This document shows positions 33,453 to 45,900 of a stretch of 64,000 nt of DNA, one piece after another. Made by a program: the position numbers and the translations under genes. The stretch is taken from assembly GCA_024180945.1 (NCBI GenBank), contig JAKSGN010000035.1:2790001-2854000 (forward strand), written 5' to 3'. The notes under the pieces are model-generated. The model worked only from the letters and a program-made list of their open reading frames with translations. It had not been told where the DNA came from and searched no databases. The stretch's first letter is position 1, and the number at the start of each line of letters is the position of its first letter. This DNA comes from Macrophomina tecta (lineage: Eukaryota > Ascomycota > Dothideomycetes > Botryosphaeriales > Botryosphaeriaceae).

Positions 33453-35782
33453 TCAAAGATGCGGCACGCTCAAGCTGGCCAGGAGCAAGTTCACAATGCT
33501 CAAAAGACCCTCGCCGAGGATCAAGCCACTAGCCAGCACAATGATCGGCGTCTCGGCCTTCCTGCGGTAGCGTATCCAATACAAGTTCATGAGGCCACCA
33601 ATGGTCCTGGCTAGCGTGAAAGATGGCGTGTTGTACATGCCTGTCTTCGTTAGCACACAGAATGCGTAGTCGATCTCCAATACTCACCAACAGCGACAGC
33701 AATTCCACCGGGGATGAAACGAGTCCAACGTCGCGTGCCGGCCTTGGACTGCTCACCGACCCTGAAGGCAGTGCCGACAGCGAAGATCAAGCCTGCGCCC
33801 AACGCCCACTGCGTGACCATCGGCGGCAAGCCCTTGCCCGTGACCAGTCTTGCCGTGAAGATCCAGACAATGCCGGTGGGAACCTCAAACAGTTTCCCCG
33901 GAACCTGGTACACATTTGTGTACATTTTGTAAATGACTGCGGAGAGCACAGCACCCACACCAGAGCCGATGATCTGCGCCCAGAACTGAGCGTTCGGAGC
34001 GGCACCTAACAGATGGCCAGTCTTGATGTCCTGCATCAGATCCCCCGCCTGCAGTGCGCCTGACTCAGACAAAGCACCTGCGACGAGGTTGATGACGACG
34101 GCGTTTTTGTTCGTCGATGCATTGGGTATGGCGAGAGCGATCAGCAGCTGGGTGAGCTTGGAGATGCCAGACACAGGGTTTAGATCGGTCTCTCCGAGAG
34201 CCCGGACGCCCATGATGCTCAAAAGCAGGGCCAGGAACAGGCCGAGAATATTTAGACTCAAGGGTACAAGATTTCCAAATACGTAGTGCACAGCCCCAAC
34301 GCTGAGACCCAGGGAGAGAAGCAGGCCAATCAAGGTGGTGCGGGTAGAGATCAGATGCTCGGGCGGGGCATCCTCTTGTTCATCGGACGGGTTGTGCTTC
34401 AGAGCATGGGTGTCGGAAGGGTCGGTGATGGCTGAGTAACCGCCGAGTGACCGGAGTGAGTGCACATCAAACGAAAACATTTCTCTCCACGAGCGGTGTC
34501 GGAAATGGTCAATCGACCTGGGCAGCCAAACGCGCGCATAATGAACGATTGGACGCAAGACCAGCCAGCCGAGGCTGACGAGCGAGTCTGCCAGCATAAT
34601 GGCAAGGCTGACCCACACAATCCAGCCCTTACTGCCGTCCTCCCAGTCGTTGACGGGGCCTGGAGCCCATCCTCTTTTCTTGGCTAGAGGTGAAAGAATA
34701 CCCCAGCCGAGGATAGCTCCGAGAAGCATGTGCAGCGTTGTTTCCGGACCCATGATGATACCTTGGCCGATGTAGGCGGGTGATGGATTCAGGGTCCACA
34801 GCCAGTTGTGTGCCAGGCCGAGGCCGAGGATCGGCAGGTCGCGCAGTTGAGGAATGAAGTAGGTCATGACGGTCTAATGCAAATCAGCCGGCAAGTCACG
34901 CACACAACGCAAAGCACGTACATATACAGCGGACACGGAGAAGGCGATTGTCAGAAGGCGGATTTTGGCCTTCCAGTCACTTTGTGCATCCGACCCCTTT
35001 CCCGGGTCGTCTTCTACTCCCGACTCCGGAACGGTTTGCGGTGGGGGTGAGTCGGCGGGGGCTCCGCCAGGAACGCCACCAACCAAAAGACGAGCCCTCT
35101 CGCCGTCTTCACTGTTGCCTCGGCCAGACAGCTCATCCTGGCTTATGACTGCTCCTTTGCCCGACTGGCCGTGCAGAACGCCGATCATGAGGGCAGCAGC
35201 AGTGCCACTTGGAAATTTCAACTTCTCCCGAATAATAACCTGGCGGCGTAGGGGGACGGCAAAGACGACACCGAAGAAGCAGATTCCCACGGCCCAGACG
35301 ATCAGCTTCCAGAGACCGACATCGAGTGGCCCGTTCTCCTCAGGCTTCAGCAGGTACTGCAGAGCGGGGATAACGCCGACAAAGCCACAGCCCAGCGGCA
35401 TGGTGCCCACGCTGCCGGCAACGCTCTGGATCAGCACGTTTTCCACGGGCGAGAAAGGCAGGCTGAAGTAACGCGACATGAGACGGAACCAGGCAAAGCC
35501 CAGCAGGGCCGAGGGCATTGCCATGCTGCTCACCCAGCCCGTCTGGAGGCCAAAGTATGTGTTGGAAAAGCAGATCACTATGCCGATGGCGAGGCCGACT
35601 ACGATGCCACGCAGGGTGAAGTTCTGCGGTTCGGCGGCGCGTGCGGCCAGGAGGTCGCGGGCTCGAGAGCGGTCGTTGAGGCCATCGTCGCGGTAAGAGT
35701 ATGCCTCGGCGGGCGAGCGGGCAGGAGTGGGGGTCTGCAGCGGTTCGTCGGCGGTTGGGGGCAGGCCTCTGTCTGGAGCCAT
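33453..35782 (-). CDS. Oligopeptide transporter (OPT superfamily)
   Basis: Exons on the minus strand are 35782-34922, 34873-33688 and 33640-33453, giving 744 aa; introns are 48 and 47 nt. After a hydrophilic leader, the first membrane block is FTLRGIVVGLAIGIVICFSN, followed by TYFGLQTGWVSSMAMPSALL, the NTYFGLQTG signature of OPT/YSL-type carriers. About 14 hydrophobic segments follow, including GQGIIMGPETTLHMLLGA, and the C-terminus is GLILGEGLLSIVNLLLASL. Fungal members resemble yeast YGL114W and are thought to move peptides, metal chelates or glutathione-like compounds across the plasma or vacuolar membrane. An in-frame ATG at 35947 would add 55 Pro/Ala-rich residues. I prefer 35782 (G at -3). 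Confidence 0.87.
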
Positions 35783-36774
35783 GTCGGAGGAGAAGTCGAG
35801 ATTCGCCAGCGGGATGGCGTTGACTTCGGGGAGCGCTGCTGGGAGAGCAGACACGGCGGCGGGCGCTGGGAGGGCAGCAGCTGGCGCTGGAGGGCAAGAT
35901 GGCGATGGCGGAAGGCGCGATTGCGAAAGTGCACGCGACCGGGGCATGTGGAATGGGGCTGATGTAATTGCTGCTGCACGCGCCGGTCACTCGCGATGGC
36001 GCAATCGGGCTGCAGGCGCTGGGGACTGGCTGCTGCTGCCTCAGGCTGCCGCCGGCCTGCCCTCCGGCGCCCACGTCCAGCGCCGCCGCGCAACAACTGC
36101 CGCGCCAAAACACCACCTCGGCGCGCCGCATGCAGACCCAGACGGCCGCAACGCGCTTTCAGGGCCTTGGCGATCTGCGCGTCTCCGGCGGGCCCTCGCC
36201 GCCGATGACGATGGGAGTAATGCGCTCAGCTCGACCAGGGACCCGACCTCCGCGACGCGTCTTTATGCCGCACTCCCCTCTCACCGCTCTCCCAAACGGG
36301 GGTTGCACGCCGCAAGAGGCAGACCGCGCGCCCACCCTCGGCGCGAGCTAACCAAGCCCCAGGCCAAGGGTCCCGTCGAACGCTCATTCTTGCCTCCCGC
36401 TCTGCCTCGCCCCGCCAGCCGCGGGCGGAGTGTAGCAGCAGCGATTCTAGAAGCAAAAAGCGCGGCACACCGGGTGCGACCGGCCGGCGCTGTGACGCGC
36501 GCGTGGCAGCTGCCGGCTGTTCGTGCCTGACGCCAGCCTGTTTGAGTTACGTGGGTACAGTGAAGTAGGGCTGCGATGATCCTGGAGAAATTTTGCGGAG
36601 GCTCCGAGAAGTGCAGAGAGCCCACGCGCCCGCCTGCCAAAAATTTATATAGTCCCGGTCGCCTTCTCTCGCAAGCCTCGTCGCTCCCCACGCTGCTCCC
36701 CTCTCCCCACGTGCGCCACTGTGCCATTCCAGATCTCTCGTTTCGCTTTTACATCTGCCCACCCCGCAGACAGC
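35783..36774. other. Divergent intergenic region, GC-rich
   Basis: This region lies between the OPT gene (-) and the 36775 gene (+). Overlapping ORFs of 120-260 codons in several frames reflect GC richness. No domain or splice-consistent model was found. Confidence 0.45.
36646..36652 (+). promoter_or_regulatory. TATA box candidate for the 36775 gene
   Basis: TATATAG lies about 123 nt upstream of the ATG at 36775. Confidence 0.45.
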
Positions 36775-37734
36775 ATGCCGTTCATGGGCGAGCAACTCTG
36801 GTCGACGCCCTCGACGCAGGGCGAGTGGTCGGTATGACTCTTCCGTCCAGCATATCCGCCTCCTCCACCTCCTCCTTCTTCTCCTCCTCATCCCTCCTTC
36901 TGAGCGATTGTCGGCAACACTCACCCGCCAACAATATGCTTCTCAAGGACTCGCTGTACTCCCAGTTCTCCGACAAGACGCGGGAGGCACGCGCCAAGAC
37001 GCTGCTCCGGCCGGCTCAGTTGAAGCACAAGCACCACGCTTCGATGCCTCAGCTCAGCCAGGTCCACCGCCCGTCGACATATGCCGACGCGGTTGACCGT
37101 CTCCGTCACCCTCCCGCGTCCAAGCCGCAGCGCTCGCAGAGCCTCACCGACGCCCCGATGGCCAGCCAACCGAACGCCAGCACCAAAGTCGAGAAGCGCG
37201 TTCACTTCATCGACGAGGGCTACGGATCGTCGGCCACCACGCCGGCAACGAGCCCTAAGGTCAGTCGTAGCCATCAGGTTGCGTGGTTGTCGTAGCCTCC
37301 GCTCACAGGCCGGTAGCAAGAGCCGCAGAGCGATGAAGACCACAGCCGCCCTTCCACATCGGACGGGGACCTGGACCAGCTCGTGCCTCAGCAGCAGCAA
37401 GGGACGCTGCGCGGCGAGAGCAGGGCAGTGCCGCAGAAGAAAGAGCAGAAGACTGCTCCGGTCAAGAGCAGCAGTCCAACGCGCAGCAGCGCCACGGCAG
37501 AGCCTCAACGCGCCTCGCCGTCGCGCAAGCTGCAGCCAGCCGCACCGCCGTCAACACGCAGCAGCAACGCGCAAGCGCAGACGGCGCGCACTGGCGGATC
37601 GTATCGCAATGCGAACGGCAACATTTGCTTTGATGAGTTCAGCTACTTCGGCGGATGTGAGTCTGCGCTGCTTTCTCCGCACAGTCGCATTGCGACATCG
37701 GCGAGCGTTTGCGGCTAACGGTTTGCAGTCTAGC
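36775..37734 (+). CDS. Disordered protein with TYxDxVxxLRxP motif, copy 1
   Basis: Four exons (36775-36831, 36948-37259, 37323-37656, 37730-37734) give 235 aa. Introns are 116, 63 and 73 nt, and the last has GGCTAAC before TTTGCAG. The final exon supplies only two bases and the stop. The protein starts MPFMGEQLWSTPSTQGEWS. It carries RPSTYADAVDRLRHPP near residue 54 and VHFIDEGYGSS near residue 100, then a Gln/Ser-rich linker, and ends NGNICFDEFSYFGGF. There is no signal peptide or membrane segment, and the composition is largely disordered with basic patches. I do not recognise the family. The neighbour at 38121 shares the TY motif, suggesting a tandem duplication. Confidence 0.68.
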
Positions 37735-38120
37735 GCAGGCAGCGAGGTGCGGCCATGCGGGTGCAATTTCTTGTAAAACCAGGGCAAAGGCGGCGTTTGC
37801 GGGGGTCAAAAAAACGGTCATCGGATCTGGGAATTATCACTCAGGATTGTCTCGTAGCTTGAGACTGTAAAAACAGCACACTCTCGATTTTTTTCATGAA
37901 TGGCATCTCTGCCCAATCATGGGCCCTCAAATCGCGCGCTCTCCCCCGCAAGGCCTTGGCGCTGGCCAGGGTGTGGCCGGTGTTCTTTGTTGATTCTGCC
38001 AACTTTTTGTCGTTGCCACCGTCACCATCCCATCCACCCGTATTCCACTACTGCCTGGCCGCAACAACATCGACGTGTACATGCTCCCACGTCCGCCGTC
38101 TTTCGGTTTTCGCAAACACC
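37735..38120. other. Intergenic; promoter of copy 2
   Basis: Pyrimidine-rich sequence between the two motif-sharing genes, with no ORF of note. Confidence 0.45.
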
Positions 38121-39425
38121 ATGGCTGCTGCAATACTCGAGGTCCGCGCGCACCAGGCATCCGAACGCCATCACTGCTCCTTTCACAGCTCTGACCCATT
38201 TAACTAGGCACCACTGCCTTCCGTGCACCACTGTACGCATCCTCTAAACGCTGCTCATCTTGGCCTCTTCGCGGATCCCTGGAACTCTCCCTTCCACAAC
38301 TTCCGTCTCCCTGAGCCCTTTCCTCCCACAACCTCGTCGACTTTCTCCTCCGCTCCCATCGCCATAGCAACCGACGACACCTCGCATCCGTCCGAAATGC
38401 CACCGAAAGGCCCACCGCCTTCGTCCCCGGCTGTCCCGAGAACGTTGAGCCACCCTCCACGACTACGCGCCAAGCCGACCTCACCCGTAGACGTCCAGGG
38501 CAAGCTGGTCAGGAGAAGACCGGCGACCTACGTCGATCGCGTGGCGAAGTTACGGAACCCGTCAGTCGCCGTCACCAACGCCGGCCCCACTAGCACCCCA
38601 AGCGAGGGCAGGACCGCCAGGAGCACGGCAAACCATGTAAATAGCATTTTCCAGGCACGACAACCCCCCCTTTCTGTGCTTTCATGGCCCAGCGCCGCGG
38701 TGGCGAATCTCCGATTCACTGACAATGATCAGCAGGAGTCTCCACAGCTGCAGGCTCCCGTCGGCAGCAGCCTGGTCACCCGCCGCCGCCGCAGGAGCCC
38801 TAACCCAGACTTCACTCCGCCCCGACTCAGGCGCACCCAGCCCGAGGGCCTCTGGGCCCCTTTGACGGGAAACGCTCGTGCCGTCGCTGCCGCCTTCCGG
38901 GAAAGGAGTCCCATCCCCTCTCGCAGGTCTGTCCTCCCGCCTGACGCTCCCGCCCCTTCTGGCTCTTCGCATCCCGTGCCCACGGCTCCGAGGCCGCGGA
39001 TGATGAGGCGGGCTTCCTCTTACTCCGAGCGCGAAGCTGAGAACGGCGGTCGCACTACCTCCTGGGACGAGACCGCCGCGTCCTGGCGTGGCGATTCGGG
39101 TACGGGACACCGCCGATCTCGCCGCCTATCTTATTCCCCTGGAAAGTGCAGCACGGGCCGAGACCACGGTCTCCAGCGGCACAGCTACCTCTCCCCGGAA
39201 CTGGCCCCTGGCGCAGACGAGCCTCTCCGCTCGTTTTCAGAGGAGCTTGGTCGGCTCTCAATAGGCAGCAGTGACGAGGAGGAAGAGATGTCTGCGCCTT
39301 CCCCACCTCCTCCCCCTCCTCGTCGCCGCCGCGGTTTAACGAGGCCCAAGGCAGGCGTCTTTAGAATGGGAGAAGATGGTGGACTGGAGCATGATGATAG
39401 AAACGAGGGTTATGTTCCTTTTTAA
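38121..39425 (+). CDS. Disordered protein with TYxDxVxxLRxP motif, copy 2
   Basis: Proposed exons are 38121-38141 and 38208-39425, giving 412 aa. The ATG sits in CACCATGG, an ideal start context. A 66-nt intron with a CTGAC branch point joins it in phase to the long frame, whose own first ATG is only at 38397. The motif RRPATYVDRVAKLRNPS lies about 100 residues in and matches copy 1 at P, T, Y, D, V, L, R, P. The rest is Pro/Arg/Ser-rich, with an acidic patch (SSDEEEEM) followed by PPPPPPRRRRG. The segment 38637-38735 (99 nt, GTAAAT...CAG, CACTGAC inside) may be an in-phase intron, which would give 379 aa. Function is unknown. Confidence 0.6.
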
Positions 39426-40088
39426 GATATTGCACGGCAAATTGGCGTTTGGGCTTGGAGTTCTTGCCGCATTTTGAGACGCTTCCGGAGAGCACTTGGT
39501 CCGACAGCATGGCGTTTTCACAGCGTTCAGCATGAAGAGATACATACTATTTGCGCTTGCCATTTTGCGTGGAATTGGGTTGGGATTTGGCTTCGGCGTT
39601 TTTATAGATCACATTCCATGGCATTCTGGATGCAACAATGGGGTTGGAGCGGGGTGATCTAGCGGAGAATCTTGGGCATATAGGTGCAACCACATATCGA
39701 ACTATTTTGAAGTTTCAGATGTATCAGCGACCTGTATCGGAAGCTTTGTGACTGTACCATATCAGCAAAGCCACTCTCTTGGGAAGTTTGGAGAGTGCTT
39801 CCCCTTTGGCATCCATTGATCACAGTCGCTGACGGCGATTATACTTGTGTAAGCAATTTGGGCGTGTTTTCGCCAAACTCCGCACTTGCAGGCCATGACT
39901 GTTTCGTGAGGACAGCGCAAATGGAGCAAACTGGCAACATTCAACCGCCGCCGACCCGTGATTCCAATGGCAAGACTACACATCCAAGCAGAACCGGATC
40001 TATAGTTAAGCATACAATCAACTCCTTCCATCGCCACTCCCACATCAACCGTTCCGCGCACCGGGCTGTGACAAGCCGAGAAAGAATC
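39426..40088. other. Gene-free stretch
   Basis: No supportable gene. Upstream codons in frame with 40089 extend to 39795 but lack coding character. Confidence 0.4.
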
Positions 40089-40538
40089 ATGTCCTCAAAC
40101 TCGGCGGCCAAGCCCTCTAGGGAATCTACCATCAGCCCTTCTCCCACGAACTCTCCCGCCCAGCCACCCTCCAATCCTTTCACCAACACACACAGGACAT
40201 CCCACCGTCACCACCACCACCATCACCACTAGCACCAAAACCAATACCAACTGCTCCCCCTCCCTCTCCCCGCCGCATCGACACACTTACCCGCCGCTCA
40301 ATTGCCATCTCCTTCGCCCCCTCCTTCGCCCCCTCCAAACCACTCACACCTCCATCCCCAACCCGCCCCAAACCCCACTCCCGTTGCCCACCCGCGCACC
40401 TATGCCAAAGAGGTCCAAGCCGACCGCTACCCGTACAAGATGATCCCTAGCGCGCGGAGCGGCTAAACGAGCATGGACAGGGCGGTCGAAGCGCTGAGGG
40501 GAAAGTGGCCGGGGTTGCTGACGGAGCCGGTGGAGTGA
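40089..40538 (+). pseudogene. Broken His/Pro-rich gene with two in-frame stops
   Basis: From ATG 40089 the frame reads MSSNSAAKPSRESTISPSPT and a run of seven His, then TAG at 40230-40232. It continues open in the same frame (Pro-rich, then PRTYAKEVQADRYPYKMIPS) to TAA at 40464-40466, and again in the same frame (MDRAVEALRGKWPGLLTEPV) to TGA at 40536-40538. CAG-to-TAG and CAA-to-TAA single transitions would explain both internal stops. The short PRTYAKEV piece faintly recalls the PxTYxDxV motif of the two genes upstream. In the Pro-rich middle a second frame is also open (RRIDTLTRRSIAISFAPSF), so a frameshift history is possible. It could instead be non-coding simple sequence. Confidence 0.4.
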
Positions 40539-41986
40539 GGTACGGCGTCTGGAGGGGTTAGTCACGGGAAGGATGGCACGGAGGTGGGATGGAGGAGGAG
40601 GAGGAGGAGGAGGAGGAGGAGAAGAAGAAGAAGAATAGTAATGGGAGCTGATGAAGTGGGGGTCAGGCGAAGGAAAGGGAAGGTGGACGAGGAGACAGAG
40701 AGGGCGGCAGAAATAGGCGATGGCTATGCTCTCAGCCCCGACAGAAAAATTAGCGGAGTTGCCACATATCAAAGGAACTCAGGGAGGTTGACTCCATGCT
40801 TATTTCAATACTCGTTGGCCACCGTGCGCTCTATGAATGTTGTGCAAGGCCACATGAGTTGGCAGGACATCACTGATTAGGGTTCACCCACGTGGCCATG
40901 AGAGCATGTCAATACTAATGCTCACTTAGATACTTTGACAGTCGGTGCCGAGACCCAAGTATGCGGAGCAAACCTGCCGATTAATGCGCCCAGATACCCG
41001 GTATCGCCCGACTCATGGCACGAAGCGTAGATGCCTGGCCTCGAGATTCTTATATAACCTTCCGCACATACTGTGCGCCCACGCCACGTGATGATCTCCA
41101 CACTCGACTGATATATGCGTGATTCTAAATTCAAACAGTCAGATGGCTTGAAAGAACCCAGCACGTCAATGCCTGTCGGGTCCGAGAAAAGCCGATGGCA
41201 GGCTACTCATTGGTCGCCTTGTACAAAACGTTGTTAGCTACTGATCAAACAAGAAACTGAGCACGCCATGGATGAATGCTGTTCCCCTTCGTATCTCGAA
41301 AGCCGGTCGGGACACTGCGGCCGGAGAGCGGGCCGCCCCCGCGTTTTGCGTGCCAATCCTCGCCCTGTCACGTGCCGAAACTTCGACCAGACGGCTTCAC
41401 GCTTGTGGTCTGTCAGCACGCCTGGCCTTTGAGGGTATTGTGGAGACGGGCGAATGCTTTGGAAAGCCATCACCGATTGGCATCACGTGGCTGATCATCC
41501 TTCGGCTCTTTGATCCCGATTAGTCTTACTTCACATCAAAGTTTCTGTCTGCTTCCAGAAGGTTGTACTGCACATGTGAGCATGCAGAAACGTTTTGCAG
41601 TTTTCGTGCAGATCTGACGCTGGAAAAGAAGTAGTACGTGTATTAGATTTTGTGCAGTTTCTCGAAGACGAGTGGAGCCTCCACATTCCAGCGAATATGT
41701 GTTTTCGTCGTCAACATGCTCTACTTTCGGCACGCTTTTGCTTTGCTCGTTTCCACGCCTTATTGCAAACGCCCTGATGTAACAACCCCTGTCGTAAACG
41801 CCCCAGAATCCGATCGAGTATCTAAGAGCAGAGAGAAAGACACACCCGGTTGAAACGAATGGCACCACAAGCTCGTCGCTCCCGCCCCCAACAAACACCC
41901 CCAAACAGCAACATATTCCAGGCACGGCCAACGCACGCCCCACAAACTGCCAACAATTCTTACGAGGCCCCGAAGCCCACACAGCA
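40539..41986. other. Gene-free stretch
   Basis: This holds the trinucleotide microsatellite described separately and the 3' flank of the bZIP gene. No supportable gene. Confidence 0.45.
40589..40634. repeat. (GGA)n/(GAA)n microsatellite
   Basis: About ten GGA triplets run into about five GAA triplets. No gene surrounds it. Confidence 0.9.
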
Positions 41987-42901
41987 TTAAAGGCTTCGGC
42001 CACCCGCAACCTGCTCGATGTACGCATCGATGGGCCCAAACTGGCAGCCATCGTGCTGCAGCAGTAGCGTCTTCAGCCCGCATACCTCGCGCCGCAGCCG
42101 GGTCGTCTCGTCTTCGAGCTGCGCGTTGCGCGCCCGCAGCGCGCGGCACTGCTCATCCAGCTGCGTGGCGCGCTGCTTTTTCCGCTGTCGGCATCGGTGC
42201 GCGGCGGCGCGGTTGCGCTGCAGGGCCTTTTCGCGGTGTGCGGGGGGCGTGGCGGGCGCGAGAGGCTCTGGGGAGGCTGAGGGAGTAGGCGACTTGTTGT
42301 TCGACTTCGAGCGACCACGGCGGGGGGGTTGGTGGCGTGGCGGAGAGAGAGGAGTGGGGCATGGGGCCGGATTGGGTGAGATGGCGGTGTTGCGGAAGGG
42401 GGAGTTCGATTCGACGACACTGTCGGTGGTGATGGGTGGTGAGATCTCCTGGACGACGGCTAGCTGATGCTCTGTTGCTTCGACGCTGGTTTCGAGGGCG
42501 CTGGGTTGGTGGATAGCGGCTGCGTGTACGCATGGGCTCGGCTCGGGTAATGGATGCTGGTGCTGCTGGCCTTGGTCTTGCCAAGCGGACATTGTGCTTT
42601 GAGATGGCAGACTGCCAGGTAGGTGCCGGTGGTCCACGTCTACGAGGAGGAAGTTTGAAGTGTAGCCGATCTGGTCATGGAACCCGTGAGATTGTGAGAT
42701 GCACATGTTACTGAACGATGGCGTGCCGTTGGTAGTGAAATTGATGTTCCATTGGTTGATATTGTCTGCGCAGGGATCATAGACGTCGCTCCCATTGTAG
42801 GGCGCCGCAGGGTCAACGTGGTTATCCATCATTTGATATATACCACTTGTTGGCCCGTCAGAAAATACTTCGTTGTTGTAGCGGAAAACGGCGCTGGCCA
42901 T
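41987..42901 (-). CDS. bZIP transcription factor (Atf/CREB-like)
   Basis: A single exon of 304 aa. The basic region REKALQRNRAAAHRCRQRKK (residues 223-242) fits the N-x7-R bZIP signature (NRAAAHRCR) of Atf/CREB-type factors. It continues into a zipper with leucines at about seven-residue spacing (QLDEQC, ALRARNAQLEDE, RLRREVCGLKTLL). The short tail after the zipper (HDGCQFGPIDAYIEQVAG) is typical of fungal Atf21-like proteins. The N-terminal 220 residues are Gln/Ser/Pro-rich and resemble an activation region. Such factors usually bind CRE-like TGACGTCA sites as dimers and act in stress or development; the targets here are unknown. It stands alone, with long gene-free DNA upstream. Confidence 0.9.
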   Translation of the reverse strand: MASAVFRYNNEVFSDGPTSGIYQMMDNHVDPAAPYNGSDVYDPCADNINQWNINFTTNGTPSFSNMCISQSHGFHDQIGYTSNFLLVDVDHRHLPGSLPSQSTMSAWQDQGQQHQHPLPEPSPCVHAAAIHQPSALETSVEATEHQLAVVQEISPPITTDSVVESNSPFRNTAISPNPAPCPTPLSPPRHQPPRRGRSKSNNKSPTPSASPEPLAPATPPAHREKALQRNRAAAHRCRQRKKQRATQLDEQCRALRARNAQLEDETTRLRREVCGLKTLLLQHDGCQFGPIDAYIEQVAGGRSL

Positions 42902-45900
42902 CTTTCGATTTCATAAAAGTGCTGCCCGAGCGAACCTGGCTCTATGGTGTTCTTGCTTATCCACTGTATTCAGGATTTTCCTTCGGGGACAGAAGAAAGG
43001 GAAGACTGAATGGGAGTAGACGCCCTGTAGAAAGACGTGTGTAGAGTGGCCTGCTCAGGGAGAGTAATCCAGTCGTATGCGTCACTGAAAAGCGGGTAGA
43101 GCTAATCAGGATGACAAGGACTGCGGGAGGGCTAGGTCAAGACTGAGTAGATAACACGTGGAGAAGGAAGGGGACTTGACATATAATAGTGAGAATAATG
43201 CCGGGCTTCAGGGCAACAATGCCTCTGTCAAGGAGCATTGATGTTTGCATGGCGGGGACGGTTCCGGCTGATCAGGCTGGTCTGATTCGGTCCGCCATTT
43301 GTAATGGGCCCATATCCGGTATGGTCGCGTCCAGGCCACCGCATACTCGCGACAACACAGCGAGGCGAGAAGGGACTGTGGGAAATCGCATGCTCGCCTA
43401 GCGGGGATGCCGACGGGTTACCAGGGCGGCGAGGATAGCGGTCACAGGGATCTACGCCGCGGAGTCCATCCGTGAACCTGGTCCAATCAATCTGCGCACA
43501 TCCTGGCACCCTTGATTCCGAATCCCATTGATGAACTTGCTTCGTGCGCAACGGTTTCTCATTGTTATGCGTGACTGCAACGGAATCTTTTCGTCGTAAT
43601 TTTGGGCTAGTATGCCTGAAAAGGCCATGAATAGGTGTGGATTAAGAATGCAATAGTCTCACTGTACACTGTGCTCTTTGAAGTGCAGTGATTTCTGAAT
43701 CGGTGATTCTGAATTTTGTGAGAACCTTGGTCATCCGCAGTGGGGGCCATAAGTTTAGCCAGGCCATGGCTGGGCAGCGGGTGGAGGTGCAAGGGTGAAT
43801 GACTACGCCTCCGGCAGCCGCGAACAGGGTAGGCCGTGAGGCGCACTTTCCCATGCGGCTCAGGTGCGGGAACTTACTTAATATTAATCTGACCCTTTTA
43901 ACGGCACCGCATGGGACGCGGGCATCCACTCATGCTTCGATGTGGTCCCCAGGCGGCGCGGGGCGGAACGGGAGAGAAGAGTAGGTGTCCAGATTGACCG
44001 CAAGGGACGCCACTCTCTCGTTGCAACTAGTAACTTCACAGCCAGCATGTTTGCTGTGTCGCTGCCTGTATGTTTGTTTGATACACCCGCTCAGTGAATT
44101 ATGGGTGCTTCTGCATATCGGCGACTCTTCTGCGTTGTGTGTCAGCTGAATAAGCGCAAATGGATCCCGGCTTTGTGCCCATGAACGGAATCATTGCCGC
44201 GACCCAGGATCATCAGTATGTTCAGAGCTCGTCTCTGCGCTTTGGTATGGACGGTCCGAAATGGTTTGCGGCTGCAGTTCGGTTCCGCACGCTGAAAAAT
44301 GTGACATGGCAGTCGTGCATCTGCAAGGCTCCGGAGCGCCGAAGTCTGGGATACGATTCAGACGATCGGTGCTTCCCTACTCCACGATGTGGTCGTTCGA
44401 AAAGTTGTACGCTTCCTACGCTGTTAGGAAAGCAGACGCATTAGAGCTTTCGGTCTTATGGGAAGGAGCTAGAGAGTCAGGCTGCGTGGCCTGCGGTGAG
44501 AAGAGGAAAGGGTGAGGGACGAGCGCCACGCAACCGGTCCGAAGACAGCGCTGGGGATTGTGGCCTACTTTGCGAATGTTACAGATGTTGCGCAGCCTAC
44601 ATAATCAGAGAAAAAAAATGTCTTATATGCAAGACATTGCGCTGCATTCCAGGGCACTGGGGAGTGTTGAGGGTGTCTAGAAACAATGGAGGATTAGAGC
44701 AGGAGGTGGTGGGAAGCGCCTGCGGCACCAAGCCTGTGATATGATCGCCACTGATCAACCAAGTCTGCCAAATGTTCAGGGTCCACCAACGGGCGGCCAG
44801 TCTTCCCGTAAGCGGTCGGAGCCCGTACTGTCTAGCCGATGGACGCCCAGGTGCCGGGGCGGGCAACAAACAGAAGCCCCGTGAAGGTAAGCGCCTGCTA
44901 AGTTGATTGCAGGCTCATGTACTGAAAGAGAATGAAGAGGAGGGGCTGTAACATCCAGATCTGGATTTATTAATCAACAGTGGCGGGGGCGGAATAAAGT
45001 GACGGCATAGCCGCGTCTTGAACCACGCCAGGTCGGCACTCGAGCAATAATGGCCCCAAGAACCTCATCAGTCCGCAGGCTCTCATACTCGCCACTGACG
45101 TTACTTTAACGCTCCGTGCAGATTGCGTAACAGAGCACGTTATACGCATCCGAAGTCCCTGGTCAAAATTTTGCTGCATCTATTTCTATTGTGGCATGGT
45201 TAGGCATCGAGAACGGTGGGAAGGCGGAAATTCCCTGAACAGTGCAGGAAGCGGTCCGAAGAGGAGCAATTACGCGGAAGGTGTCTCTAAGACGGAATGA
45301 TGAATGGTAGATCTGTCAATCATAGCTGTTCTGGATGTGCCGACTTGAAAGCACGCGAGGTGGTAGCCGTGAATCCGCAGTGGCACCGGCAGCCCCGGCT
45401 CGTTGTGCGATGATATGATTCAGTCTCGCTTTTCTAACTTCGGGGATAGTAAGCGAAAGCGACTTGAGTCCGCCATGATTTTTCCAGGAGTGAGCAAGAA
45501 GATCCTGCGGATTAGAGGCGCCTTCACGGAAGATGATAGGATGTCTGGAGGGTCTGCGAGGAGACATCTGTGTAATTAGAAACACGGAGAAGTGTGGCAT
45601 AAGCGCACCATAAGCGGCCCTGCAGCCAGGGAGCAGCAGGGGGCTGGGCACAAACATCGCGGTGCCGCGCTGATTATGCTCCCGTGACATCAAGACCATG
45701 CAAGTCGGTGCATCGCATTGGAGGCGCATGGCACGCGGTGGTGAATACCAATTGGAGTAGATGCTCCTCTTGGTAAGTGATAAGCCGTGAAGGTTGTGTA
45801 ATGAACCATGGAGTGTATGTAATGTGCCTATAGGCTGTCGAGCCGCGCTTGTGAGGAAACGTGAAGAATGGCATTTAACACCCCGCTTCGTCCGGCGGCC

